A DNA stretch of 64,000 nucleotides, from positions 1-64,000 of the forward strand of contig OW051471.1 in NCBI GenBank assembly GCA_932521025.1, written 5' to 3'. Under the pieces are notes generated by a model. The model saw only the letters and a program-made list of their open reading frames with translations, had not been told where the DNA came from and did no database searches. The stretch comes from Oscheius onirici. Lineage: Eukaryota > Nematoda > Chromadorea > Rhabditida > Rhabditidae. The translations under genes were made by a program, and so were the position numbers. This document shows, piece by piece, positions 31,775 through 43,413 of the stretch. The stretch's first letter is position 1; the number at the start of each line of letters is the position of its first letter.

Positions 31775-32564
31775 CTAAACGCTCTTTCCCTTGTTGGAGC
31801 CGATGAAATAGGCGGCACGGGCAAAGGGAGCATAAGCTGGGACGAGGGGAGCAACGGGAGGAGCAAAGAATGGGGCTGGGGCAGCCAGTGGCAGAGCTGG
31901 AGCAGCGAAAGGAAGGGCAGGAGCAGCCAGAACTGGAGCTGGGACTGGGAGAGCAGGAGCGAAGACGGGGCGAGGGACGGGGATGGCGGGAGCGGCGAAC
32001 AGGGGTCTGGCAACGGGGACGGGAGCAAAGGCAGGGACTGGGGCAAAGGCCGGAACCATTGGGGCGACGGGAGGAACGGGAGGGGCCAGAAGAGGAGCTG
32101 GAGCCAATGGAGCAGGGGCTACTGGGAGAGACATTCCGCAGGCAGGAGCTCCACACGGAGCAGCCATGGGAAGGGCTAAATAAAGATATTTTAACATTTT
32201 TTGGTGTGGATAACATACCAGGAGCAGCGAAGGGAATAGCTGGAGCAGCAGCAAAGACGGGTGCAGCTACTGGAGCCATGCCTGGAGTGAGAACAGGCTT
32301 TGCTGGGACGTAGTAGCGGCCCATGAAGGGTCCGTTTACTGCAACCTGAGCGAAGGAGCTGGCGAAGACGGCGAAGAGACTGAATATGAGAGTTTGTGCA
32401 AGATTTCATGCCCTTCAGACAGAAGTCTTTCAAAAGTTCATTGAAAAACTGTTATATTTTCTTATAAGCAATTTTTTTAGGCTTTATAGAGACTCGTTAC
32501 AAAGGCGATCAAAGAGAATAGAGCAGAAGAAGCAAAGAGGTACTTACCAGAGAGCAGAATTCAT
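31775..32564 (-). CDS. Small secreted Ala/Pro-rich repeat protein
   Basis: Three exons. Exon 1 encodes MNSAL; exon 2 completes a signal peptide (CLFAVFASSFAQ) and NGPFMGRYYVPAKPV; the rest is built of A-P-x units such as APALPFAAPALPLAAPAP with interspersed Phe and Val. The end is YFIGSNKGKSV. About 185 residues with no Cys-rich fold apart from PCGAPACG. Codon use is strongly biased (GCT, CCA, GTC), suggesting high expression. Such proteins are usually structural parts of cuticle, eggshell or glands, but the function here is unknown. Copy-number variation within the repeat is likely. Confidence 0.8.
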
Positions 32565-32963
32565 TTTCGAGTAGTTCCTCTGAGACGAGAAGAGCCCAGA
32601 TGTGTCTTTTGAGGCGTGCCGTCGCGTTTAAGTAGCCGTCCAAGACGGTCCTTTTTGCCTCCTTCGGCACCGGATTCACACTTCGGCCTGAGCGGCGCGC
32701 TTTGTTTGTCAACAGAGACCGGAACACGCGTGAGCTGGGCGCCACGGCGCGCATTCCCTCTCGCGGACAGTTCCATTCAGGGGCTCCCCTTTATTGGTTG
32801 AGCTCTGCTGAAAGAGAGGAATAAAGAAAAGAACCTGAAATGCGGAAGAAACACGAAACCTGGTCACTTTCCTAAGGGCAGTGACTAATGTTTTGGGAGT
32901 GACTAGTGAAAAGAATGACTCTGGTTCTTCTCTTTATTATTTGAATGGTTATTTACAGAAAGT
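32565..32963. other. Upstream region of the Ala/Pro gene and 3' region of the P450
   Basis: GC-richer than its surroundings (32600-32790). It probably includes the promoter of the Ala/Pro-rich gene. No frame with domain content. Confidence 0.35.
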
Positions 32964-34926
32964 TCAGAAACGATATTCCATCTTGACATCTATTTCAGCC
33001 TCTGGTTTCTGAATATTTTTGAAAGTCTTCTTCAGACTGGGCAGCTTATCAGCGCTCATCTACAAAATACGGTTATACTTTTGACTCTTTCCGTCACCTT
33101 GAATCTGTGAACTAGGTTAGAAATTATGAGGTACAGTTCCATTTTGGCGAATCCCTCTCCTGGACAGGCTCTTTTTCCAAGGGAAAATGGCATAACTTCG
33201 GGATACTGAAAGTATTTTTCTAGTCAGATAGAAACAGTTTTGACATTACCATTTTCACTTTGCCATTTTCCAAAAACCGTTCTGGGTCAAACTTTTGTGG
33301 ATCGGGAAAGAGTTTCTGATCGTAGAGATAGACACCAATGTCAGCAGTAACAGTTGTGCCTTTTGGAAGCTGAAATGACACGGTTATTATTTTTGACACA
33401 GTAAACTCACAAAATGCCCAGCAACTTCCACATCTCTTGTAGTGCAATGAGGAAGATTGGTTGGGGCGAGGTTTGCAGCCCGTTGAACCTCCTAAACGTA
33501 CCTGTTTTGGCAAAAACTCACTAACCCACCATAATGACAGCCGAAGTGTAGGGAAGATTCGGTTTATCGTTCATTGTGATATGGCGACTGGAGCCAATCA
33601 CTCTATCCATTTCTTCGTGCATTTTTTCCTGGAAAATTATAACAGTTTTAAAAAATGAGCCGAAAACCATAACATGGGGATTGTTGAGAAGATATACGAC
33701 TGCCCATTGAAGAGTTGACGTAGTCGTATTGAGACCGGCAGCCCACAAATCAAAGCACATATTTTTGAGCTGCAGGTCACTGGAACGCGTTGTTTATGAA
33801 GCTTTTTCGCTTGCAGCACTTACCAGAAACTCTCAAAATCCCCCTCAGCTTCCCTCTTTCTCTTCTCTTTCAAATATGCTTCAACGTAGTCAGTTGAATC
33901 CTCCACCTCGTAGTCAAACTCGGTCTTATGCTGTTCAATCTGTTTCTCGAAAAAGCCGAAAAACTTGTCTCTAAAGATCATAAATCTAAATCATGGTGAA
34001 TTTGGGTACAATTATCAAGCTACTCATTCCAATGGTGCTTGAAGTAGGGAAGATTTCTAGTCCAGGAGAAAATTAGAAGAATGAAAAGGACGCCCTGACC
34101 GGAACTCTGCTGCTTGTCCAAGAGCTCCATCAACTCGTCGAACTCTTTCTTTCGATCCTGGAAATAATTATGTTTGAACAAATCTTCATAGGCAGGATCC
34201 ACTTACCCCTTCAAATCGGTATCCAAACATCATCTGATTGATGACATTTGCTATAGCTGTTTGAAGCTCCGTCTGGATTTCAACTGTTCCCATCTCAATA
34301 AACTTATTCGTGAGTTCATCAACCTCATGCAGAATCTGGAGAACTTGAATTGTTTTTCCTGTCTGGAACGACGTACACGCTGTTCCATTTTCATCTTTCC
34401 CAGACCGAGATCTCGCATTTGATGGAGAGCAAAACGTCTGTGGTCTCTCCAACGGTCACCAGTGGACTCCACTATTCCATAATTTCCCCCTAGAATCGAA
34501 AATTTTTAATTCTTCAATGTCGAACAAACCTCTAAAAGCCTCGTTCATTCCTTTGAAGTAAAACTTGTCGGTGTAAGAGTCACCATCTTTCACAAACGTC
34601 TCTTTCATGAGGTCAAAGTCACAGAATGTGACGATAGGAAACGGACCTGGAAAGGAGTTTTCGGGCTGTATGACAACGAACTAACCCAACCACCACGTGT
34701 AAATTGGATTAAAATGCTTTTTGTTGTCTTCGAAGAACTTGTAGCCTGGTTGATGCCAGAAAAATTGATGAATATTTCCGATAAGAGGAAGCGGGGTAGG
34801 ACCTGAAAGCTCTTTTTTTTCAGATCGTTTAAAAACGACTCTCTTACCCGGAGGAAGATTTCTTCTCTTCCAGTACATCTCATAAAAAAGCCAAAGAAGA
34901 ATCACCGTAAACAGAACCAAGTACAT
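32964..34926 (-). CDS. Cytochrome P450, CYP33-like
   Basis: Start ATG at 34926 gives a membrane anchor MYLVLFTVILLWLFYEMYWK followed by the hinge RRNLPPGPTPLPLIGN. Later come the substrate-region motif STGDRWRDHRRFALHQMRD, helix I WAAGLNTTTSTLQWA (the acid normally before TT is Asn), the K-helix ExxR as EVQRAANLAPTN, FDPERF, and the haem-binding loop FSLGKRACPGEGFAKME with its Cys ligand. It ends KMEYRF. Length is near 490 residues, usual for microsomal P450s. Nematode CYP33 enzymes oxidise xenobiotics and fatty acids; the substrate here is unknown. An upstream in-frame Met at 35022 would add 32 residues before the anchor and is less likely. A TGATAAG site near 35249 could favour gut expression. 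Confidence 0.9.
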
Positions 34927-35943
34927 TGTCTCTATAACTTGTTTTTTTAAACTGAAGACGTAGTTTGATAGAGGGGAAATTGGAAGGAAAGAGACGGGCT
35001 CGCTTGAGTCACGCGGAGTCATAAATCAAAGGACGCAGAGCGGGTTGGGAGGGCATTGATCATGAACAAACAAATAAGTTGTTTCGACGTTTTTTCCGTT
35101 TTGTTACACACAATCATAGAATTACGAGAAAAAACTTTTAAGAGTATCTATTCTGTGACATTGATCAGTCGAACAGAACAAATATTGCCACATAGCAGGT
35201 GGTAAAGGAGAGAAGAGTCTTTGAGAAGGTCAGAGATCGCTGATGGCATGATAAGAAAAGGGAAGTTATAAGGGGTTGGAAGGCTGTGCGTATTACCTTC
35301 TCAAAATGAGCCAAACGATCTGCTTATAACTGCCGCCTTTGTGACCTGCCCCGTGTCGAATCAACAAACGTCAACACGATACAGGGTGGTCAGAGAACAA
35401 GTAGAATCTGGACACAAAAAGTGTTGTACCTCGCAGATAGGAAACTGATCCGATTCTACTGTATCTGTCTGTTTCTCTGTCTTCCTTTGGGAAGGGTTAG
35501 AGTCCCTTTGGCAAAAGAGACACTTCTCTTAGGAAGAGATTTTTTCTAACCTTTGGTTTCGGTGAACTTATAAAAAGTTGAAAAAAGGATTTTTTCCAGG
35601 GAATCACATGTGTTTTCGATGGTCCTGAACACGATTATGTTATCCATTTTGATTTTTGTAGCTCAAAAAGCGTTTTGATAGCATGAACGACTTCTCTTCA
35701 AAAATCCCTTGTTGCACCCAATTCTCGGTCGGACAGTCCATCAAAACTGATGACTTCTCTCTACTGTACCTTTTTGTACGCTTTTCCTTTTTGTACTGTA
35801 CGCTTTTCCACCCAAAGCATACCTACTGTTTGTTCTGACAGCCCTTGTCTCAGGGAGATAGAAGCTGCTTCCTTTGGATTCATACAATTGGCGTGATAGA
35901 AAACAATATTTTTTCCATTAATTTTATTTAGATTTTTCACCGT
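34927..35943. other. P450 upstream region with repeat family C
   Basis: About 1 kb without genes. 35505-35690 resembles 43660-43915 and 46985-47105 (shared AACACGATTATG, TTATCCATTTTGA and AAAAGTTGAAAAA blocks). Confidence 0.45.
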
Positions 35944-37079
35944 CTACCAATTATCGGTGCTAACAGGATTCCTCTTGCAGATGAAGCCAGCTATGAGATA
36001 GTTGCTGTTACAGTTGCTTGGGAGCCACTTGCCGTTAGAGTCCATAGAAATGCGGTTGTTGGCCGAGCCGCCATTCTCGTCTATGGAGTTCACTGAGAAG
36101 TTATCTCGGTTACGAAATGAAGGCCATACTTACGAAAGTTGCGGTACAGTACCGGCGCCCAAGTTGACCAGCGATAGATGTTCTCATTGTTGTTTTTGAT
36201 CAGTCCCAGGCGTACGAGTTGAGCAGTCTGCCCAATTTTGTAGCGAACCAAATCTATTCTCTTCCGGAATGGAAATCGTGGCAAGATGGGCTCCCTCGGC
36301 TGCACAGATTGCTGCAGCTGTGGGCTGATCACAGCATCGTTGTGGTATTTGTAGCAAAATATGGGAGTTATGTACGGCATGAATGAGCCGTCCAAGCATG
36401 GAGCGAATGTTTTTCCTTGGAAGGCATAGTAGTTGTCAGTGCACTGTCCCGATTGAGCCATGGGAACAGGAACTAAACATTTAAAAAACCCCTGGAAAAA
36501 GTGCGAGGTGCGCGAATTTACCTGTTGATCCAACCGGAACCATCGGCAGACCATTTTTGCCACCTAATTGAAACAATCTGAATTGTGCCACAATCCGTTA
36601 GAATCAAAATAGGCGCAGCTTCCGGCGGACAGATTATTAGCTCCTAAAGTACATTTTCTTGATCCGTATGTAAACGACTCACCATTGAAAGTTCTAGTTC
36701 CGTTACTGAGGCTCAATATACAGTTGCTTTCAGTGTATGAATTTCCCAGATTGGCATATGGGAGACAGTAGTCCGCCTTCCAAAAGTTTCCTCCGTTCAC
36801 GAAAGCAACAAATGCGGTCTTTTGATACTCAGAGTTCGGATTGACAAGTTCTCCTCCGATGTTGTTGCACTTCTGCACGACATTTTATTTGTTGTCCTGG
36901 CCGGGAAGAATCTGCAATGAAAGACTGTATCCCTTTTTTCTACTGTTCACCTGAAGACAGTAGTAATAAGTTCCGTATTCGTATGGAATTACAGTGGAGC
37001 TACTTGAACACTCAAGTTGGGGAGTTTGAGCTCCAACTAGGGGCAGCAATGTCAAGAACGGAAGAGCCAGAGACTTCAT
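35944..37079 (-). pseudogene. Two-domain C-type lectin gene with a stop and a frameshift
   Basis: The signal peptide MKSLALPFLTLLPLVGAQ starts at 37079. CTLD 1 reads QKCNNIGGELVNPNSEYQ, FVNGGNFWKADYC, AGSCAYFDSNGLWHNSDC. CTLD 2 reads IFCYKYHNDAVISPTAAAIC, AEGAHLATISIPEENRF, RLGLIKNNNENIYRWSTWAP, ISMDSNGKWLPSNC and AGFICKRNPVSTDNW. The layout equals that of the intact genes at 47 and 50 kb. Two lesions: an in-frame TAA at 36887-36885 where the relatives encode Arg (DNREN), and a one-base frameshift near 36240 between EENRF and the continuation. Unless both are sequence errors, the gene is dead. The upstream GATA (TTTATCGG) and TATA-like boxes match the intact copies. Confidence 0.75.
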
Positions 37080-39857
37080 GGCGGACCGATAAACTTCAGC
37101 GACTCCCTCTCATTTATCCCAAGTTTGTCTGTCAACGAAAAGAATGGAAAGTCATTCATAGGGTATCAGGGAACGTGCGTCTTTTTGATCTCGCTCTTAT
37201 CGCAGTTGTAAAAAGAGGATATGTTCTCTTTTGTCTCGAAGTAAACAAAGTTCCTGCAATTGTGGAAAACTTATATAATTTGTGTATTCTTTGACGTCAT
37301 TTTCAGTTGACTTTCCTTGTCGTGGATGCTGTCGATTCTGGTCACGATGAAGATCTCGGATTTTGGCATGGGCCTGAAACTGTTTGAAAAGCGAAAAGAA
37401 CCTGTGAAGTTCTGATGTTACTAAACGAGTTCCCGTAGATTTTTCCAAACGAGTTTCATATCTGCCAGTGAGTACTGAAATAGATATTTTGTGAAAAGTC
37501 TAACTTTCGCCTAAGACATCTTGCATCGTCCATCTTCTGATTTCTTGATCCCGATGAAACCGAGGTTATCATTTTGGAACATTCATGTTTTGTCATCCCC
37601 TCTTTCTAGTCTAATAGGCTCAATTGGCTACGAAAAGGCCTGATAAGAATACAGGAACGAAAACAGGTACAAACATCCCCAGGATGACAAACTTTGAAAC
37701 AACGTTTCTAGCTTAATCTGTGGAACGTTTTCACTTTTCATACTGTATTGGTAATTTCGGAGTCGGTGAAAGAGATAGGCTTTCAACTGCATTTTTCGGG
37801 AACACTCGACAAAAAATTAGAAGATCAGCGTTCCTTATTCACTGTTCCGAATAGCTGGATTGAATAAAGGTATTGAGATTGATTGGAGGACGAGTTCAAA
37901 CATCTCAGCCGTACAAAATTAACAATTACACTTGATGAAGTTATAAATGAGTTTGGGGAAAGGTATTTATCTTGAGCTTTTGAATAGTCTGGAGGATAGG
38001 CGTCTAAAGATGTGAAATTGTCTTGGAAGGCCGCCTAAAAAGTGTCTGTCTCTCTGATTTTCTGTCTCTCTATTTCTCTCGGTATTTTCTTACTCTCTGA
38101 TCTTTACCTCTTTCTATTCTAACTAATTTATTATTTTATCGGCTAAACTGCGTCAAGGCCATAAATTAATGCAAACCGGTTGATAGTTAAACTTCTTCTC
38201 CCTCCCATTATCCATATTTTTCCTCTTTCAGAATGTCAATCCCATGACTCTTTCTACGTCGACTCTAATTAATCTCGTGATAATGTGGCCAGTCTGCTCA
38301 AGCTTCTATCTCGGCTATAATTTACTCCATTTTCATTCCAACAAAAGGTCAATTAAGTTGTCCTAGAGGATTCACAGAAACCTTCCGATCTAGGCAGCTA
38401 CAATTATGTCTGCGTCACTGTCTGTTTTGAGCATGCGCCGTCTCTGTGTACAACTTCTCGCTGATTTCAGATGCAATTTCAACGTCACGAAGATAGTGAA
38501 CGTAGTTCAAAAATGAACATAGTTTCATATCCAAAAAGTCTCCAATTATCCCTTGAAACCAATGAGACAGTCTTTTTGTTCAGTCCTTCTCATAATCCCT
38601 CTGTTCTCTGTCTCTGCTCTGTACTCTTCCCCTGTGTACGCCCAGACAGCCTCTAATTAGGCTGGCGGTTAGAACTATTCTTCCAATTCCCTCTGGACTC
38701 CCCGTCTGATTTTACATCCTCTCGTGAGAAAGTCATGAAAGTGCACTTTTCTCAAAAGTTTGTTGTTAATCCAATTAGGCTCCATAGCAGGTCGAGAGCC
38801 TGGCAAACAAGATTACAAGGGGCGCTGGCCATTTCTATGCTTCCATGATTTCTGATTTCTCTCCGCGGCTCTGTGAGATAACAGAACCGCATGTAGCTTT
38901 CCGGTGAATTTTACTCACTGAGGATTATTTGGGATTGTTTTGGACAACGGATTTCCCTTTCTAAGATCTTGTTTCTCAAAAATACAGGGGTTTTGAAATG
39001 AAAAATGGTGAATTTAATTATATGAGGTTAATCTGTTGCCTTGCACTAATTTTTTTCGCTATTAGTTTAGTCGATGCTTTTCTGATCTCTTTCAGCATGC
39101 TCAGTATATGCGGTCTTTGCAGAGATTGTAGCGTGAGCATAATAAGATGTCAGTTCCCTGAGAATTCTTTTCCTTGAAAGAACAATTCCCTGCCCATGTT
39201 CTGTGCTCCAATCCCTGATTTTCTTCTCGAATAACACCTCTTTTGCCCTGATAACCAGTCTCGCGGGTAATCATCCTCTAGCGCCCACTCGACTGAGCTT
39301 TGTGGGCATAATTGCCGTAAAATCGGGTTAGCACGAGATTTTTAGATTGCAGTTAGAAAGTTGCGAGGTCAGGTCACCAGGTCCGCTTATGATCCTCTGT
39401 CTTTTTGTCTCGCTGTCTTATGGTCTCTTTTGTTCTTCCTTAACTTTAATCTACTTTTTCCTGATTTGGAATAACTGATTGGATCACCCGTAAATCCTGA
39501 CTCTCTTTTAATCCTCAAAGTGCAATTATTAACTTGAGCAAAGTTCTGATGGGCGTGGTGTGATATGTCGCCGGGCTCATCTCCCTCTGGGTAAGAGGAG
39601 GATCGCCTCCGTCGCCATGGGATCCTCATCAGTTCCTTTCAAAAGACTCAATTCAAATCAGATCCGCTGCTATAGCAGTGTGATCTCAATGTAGACAAGA
39701 AATGTTTCTCTACCCCACATTTGGTCAAAAATATGAGTCAGGAAAGACATGAAGACAATGGGCCATTTTCGAAATTTTTTGTTGATCCAGTTTAGACCCG
39801 CTTCCGATTATCTTCTTCGAAAGAATTCTCATCTTTCGTCTCAACACTACTCTTTCA
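37080..39857. other. Divergent intergenic region, no gene seen
   Basis: About 2.8 kb between the lectin pseudogene (-) and the G-alpha gene (+). AT-rich, with a TCTGTCTCTC tract near 38040-38080. Frames found here are short and lack domain content or intron structure. Confidence 0.45.
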
Positions 39858-39860
39858 GTA
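39850..39860 (+). promoter_or_regulatory. Probable spliced-leader acceptor of G-alpha
   Basis: CTACTCTTTCAG ends at 39858, 32 nt before the ATG at 39891, with stops upstream in the coding frame. Confidence 0.5.
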
Positions 39861-39890
39861 AAGCCTTACCCATCGTCTTTGAATGTCGAA

Positions 39891-41474
39891 ATGGGCTCAT
39901 CACCATCTTCCCTGGGGTCAAAAGTGCTCTTCCGCTCGACAAGTACAGACGATTTGGAATTGCTGCCAAAGATACTCGTTCTAGGATGTATGGACAGTGG
40001 AAAGACAACCCTTTGTCGGCAACTCGTGTAAGTCATTCTGGAAGGTTATTATACCGATGACCATTTTAGAAAATACAGTCGGACAGGAAATCTCGAACTC
40101 GAGTTCTATACTCATACAGTTCACCAATATCTGATACAGATTTATCGACAATTAGAAGTTCAGATTCTGGAGCTCGAAATCGAAATGTTGCCACAGTATA
40201 TGGTTAGTTTAGACAGAATTTTGGTCAAAACGGAACCTCCTTCCCCTTTTACTCTTGGCAATAATAGATGACGCACAGGTGAAATTCTCTTCTGGATCTG
40301 ATGTTTGAAACGCATATTGGAGTATGAGAGAAACGAGTAGTTTCTGGGAAAAGAAATAAATAGTATAAATCCACCTCATCCTAAAGGAACCTGTCGTGGA
40401 GTTCTTTCCAAAATTTTACAGTTTGTTCATGACAGTCTCCTACAAAAGCGAGCTGGTCTGAAAAAATGAGGATACTTTGTTCAGGAAGACTTCCGCGTTC
40501 TGTCCGAATTTCGTCACCGCGAAAGTCTCAACTCAACCGTCCACGAATCGTTGATGCGACTTTTCCGTAGCGGCCTTCATGAGGCCTGTGTTGCTGCCAA
40601 TCGCCATATGCCAAAAATGCTCAAGAACTATCAATAGTTGGTTTTTCCTTTGTTCTTTACATAAAAACACTTTCAGTTTCTTGAAAAATACCGAAAGGAT
40701 ACTGGGACAGGGCTATGTACCCAGTGAACTAGATGTATTACTGTCATACGCTCCAACATGTGGCCTGTCCGATTACATGGTACGATCTGGACACGACAGA
40801 TTCAGGTAAACAATTGACAAAACAGAAAAGAATCGAAAACAGAGATTTGTGTAAATTTGCATAGACAGAGAAACAAAGAAAGAAGAACCTTTGCAGGCTA
40901 CTGGAACTCCCAGGACATCACATTGCTCGTCGCTATTGGTCCGACTTCTACAAAGGAACAGCAGCCGTTTTTTTCTTAGTAGATTTGGCGGAACTCTGTG
41001 ATCCGGAATTTATTGATGTCCGTTTCAAGAGTTTCATATATAAATTCTGTTCAGGGCTATCTGAAAGACAAGGCTCTCAAAGTCTACAAGGAAATTCTGG
41101 CCCACGAACTGTTGTCAAACGCCGGGATCATAATTTTCTTGAATCGTGTGGACATTTTCGAAGAAAAGTCGCTGGCCATGAAGTTTGAGCGACTGGCTAA
41201 TCATGTAAACGACCCGTTCAAAAATAAAAAAAAACTGAGGAATTCAGATCCACACGAGCGAGGAAGCCATTTCGTACTACAGAAGTCAATTTTTGGCCAT
41301 TTCGCCGAAAGGACGGACCTATCATCATATCACAAACTTGGTCAATCCCGGAAGCAATGTCGGAAATTTGGTAAGTTTGTAGAAAACCTTGAGAGAAGGA
41401 GAAAACTGTTTTAGGTCCAAGATTCTCTGACAAAAATCTTCCGCCACAACAAGGAGAATGTCAAGCCGATTTGA
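39891..41474 (+). CDS. Divergent G-protein alpha subunit lacking both GTPase catalytic residues
   Basis: Start ATG at 39891 gives MGSSPSS, an N-myristoylation signal as in other G-alpha. The P-loop KILVLGCMDSGKTTLCRQLV stands for GAGESGKS. The helical domain includes LEIEMLPQYM and FRHRESLNSTVHESLMRL. Switch I is RILGQGYVPSELDVLLSYAP then TCGL: the Arg that stabilises the transition state is Tyr (40747-40749), while the Mg-binding Thr remains. Switch II is RLLELPGHHIARRYW in place of DVGGQRSERRKW: Asp to Glu and the catalytic Gln to His (40917-40919). The base-binding motif is FLNRVD. The end is LTKIFRHNKENVKPI, without the pertussis-toxin Cys. About 350 residues. The prediction is slow or absent GTP hydrolysis and altered G-beta/gamma contact. 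Exon limits between 40200 and 40490 are uncertain. Confidence 0.82.
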
Positions 41475-41794
41475 CTCCCACTCGACCTTTCTTCTATCTT
41501 CATGTTTTGAGTCAAAATTGCACTATTCCCAAAATAAATCTTCAAATTCAAACCAACAGTGTCACTATGACGAAATAATGGCGTCGCCGTCTGGGTTGTG
41601 CAATGTTTAATCAATTTCTCGCGTGCTTTTAACCACAGGTCGCCGCGACCAGAAGATCAGTCGTTCTAACGCTGGCTTTTGCACTGTGTCGTCTTTATCA
41701 TTGCTCCTCCAGACTTTCTTCTCTTTAAAGCTCTGCTGTTTAACAAACAACGCACTCTTTCAAACTAGTATTCAAATTTACATCGTTTACAGAA

Positions 41795-43324
41795 ATGTTT
41801 CTTTATGAAAAAGGTACAGGTCTTCTCGAAACTCATGTTACCTGGGACGATGTGGAAGAAGAATTATCTAAAGCTCAAGGAGTTTCTTGTAAAACTGGCT
41901 CGAAACGAACAGCCACTCTTATAGGAGAAGGAGAAGTAAATTTTCGGGGATATCACCAACAGAAATCAATTCAGGGATATCTTTCCCGGATTGCATTGAT
42001 CGAGCCTGATTGGGTAGATAACGAGGGAAAACTTCCACAAAAGTTCTGTGTGAAAGTAAGCCAAACGCTTTTGCTCTTCAAGGAGAAAGTTCAGATCGTT
42101 TCCCAGTTGCCATTGATGCAATACGACGAGGCTAGTGCAAAGACGGAGAAAATGCAGGAATTGTACAAACAAATGCATGACAACGAATGCATTACGTATT
42201 CGACTTTTGAGAAGTACCGTACGCCGGAACTGAAAATTGCACAGGCATGCTTACCTTGAGACAGACACATGCTTATTTTAGATGGTCACAAGCCGACAAT
42301 TTTCGGCAGAGAACATCTGTAAAGGTTTTCTGATTCTTCCATTTTTCGAAAACTTGGAAAAGGTCCATATTGTTGACAATATGGAGCTCAATGACGTTCA
42401 GAAGGTATAGCTATCTTTTTAAACTACGGAAACTACTGAAAGTCTAGGTTCTCCATGCTATTGCCGAAATAAACTGTGTTACGCTGAGGATGACAGGAGA
42501 GGAGAAATCAAAATTTTCGAACAAAATGTTCTCAACAGTCTGCGGGACCTATTTTATCGACAACGTATTTTTGTCTTAACTTTGACGGGAGAAAAATTTC
42601 AGCATATAAACCGCATATCAGGACAAGTTCGTGAGTTTTTGGGAAAAGATTATCCAGAACTTTGCGACAGATTAGATGAAATAAAATTCGACATTTGTTT
42701 AAAGGACGCCTTTCAAAAGTTGGATAATCTTTGTGAAGAACTTGGTAAGACCTTTGGTTTTGAACATTAGACGAAAACATAGGAATGATACCGCTGTTGA
42801 CTCATGGAGACCTATGGTCGACAAATATTCTCTGGACAAAGAAGGGAGGAGAATATAGCCTTGAAGCCATTGTGGACTGGCAGGTAAGTGAGAGAGAATA
42901 GCGACCAAAAATATTCAAATTCCAGAGTCCAGCCCTCTCCACTCCAGCTGTAGACATCTGTGCATTCATCTGTTCAGCGCTGTCTGGAGAAGAGCGAGTC
43001 AGGAGTACGGATCGAATTCTAGAAGATTACTATGCCATCCTTTCGGCAAAGGTCGCTGGATCGATGCCGTTCACTCTTGATCAACTGAAAACATCATACA
43101 TTCATATTTTCCCCTTCCATGGTCTCGAAATAATTGGAACGCTGGTTGCCGTCTACGACGATTGGCTCAAGGATTCGGAAATGAAAGATAGACTACCGGT
43201 AAGAGAAAGAAAACACTAGAAAACTAAGTTTTAGGACGAAAACATTGTCTTGGAAAAGATGTTGCAGTTGCTGAAAGACATTGTAGAGTACTACGACAAA
43301 GTCAAGATGCTAGAGAAACTATAA
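41795..43324 (+). CDS. CHK/EcK-like small-molecule kinase (DUF1679 family)
   Basis: Start ATG at 41795, three nt after the acceptor ATCGTTTACAG (41792), so probably trans-spliced. Motifs in order: TLIGEGEGYLSRIALIEPDW (glycine-rich loop; the join needs a 39-nt intron), KLPQKFCVKV (ATP-binding Lys), KGFLILPFFENLEKVHIVDN, then the Brenner-type catalytic motif LLTHGDLWSTNILWTK and EAIVDWQ (metal-binding Asp), ending YYDKVKMLEKL. This matches the nematode CHK family related to insect ecdysteroid kinase-like proteins, thought to phosphorylate small hydroxylated molecules. The intron 42245-42281 begins GC. It follows G-alpha on the same strand by 320 nt and converges with the ABC gene, with only about 90 nt between stops. 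Confidence 0.87.
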
Positions 43325-43413
43325 AACCGCATCAAATGTCTTCTCTCCAAGTTCCACTCGATGGACTCAGTCTGTCGGATCTTAATCTGTGTTTTTAATT
43401 AAGCGAACAAAAA

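Noticed and set aside
31870-32313. Long plus-strand frames opposite the Ala/Pro-rich gene (Gly/Glu/Gln-rich)
   Set aside because: They are the antisense reading of the A-P-x repeat; the minus strand has a signal peptide and matching splice sites.
36230-36260. A 21-nt ultra-short intron in the lectin pseudogene
   Set aside because: 21 nt keeps the wrong frame, while the conserved sequence continues without a gap after a one-base slip; a frameshift explains it better.
37080-37448. Frames at 36917-37294 (+) and 37197-37448 (-) as small genes
   Set aside because: The first overlaps the lectin signal peptide in antisense; neither has motifs or splice structure.
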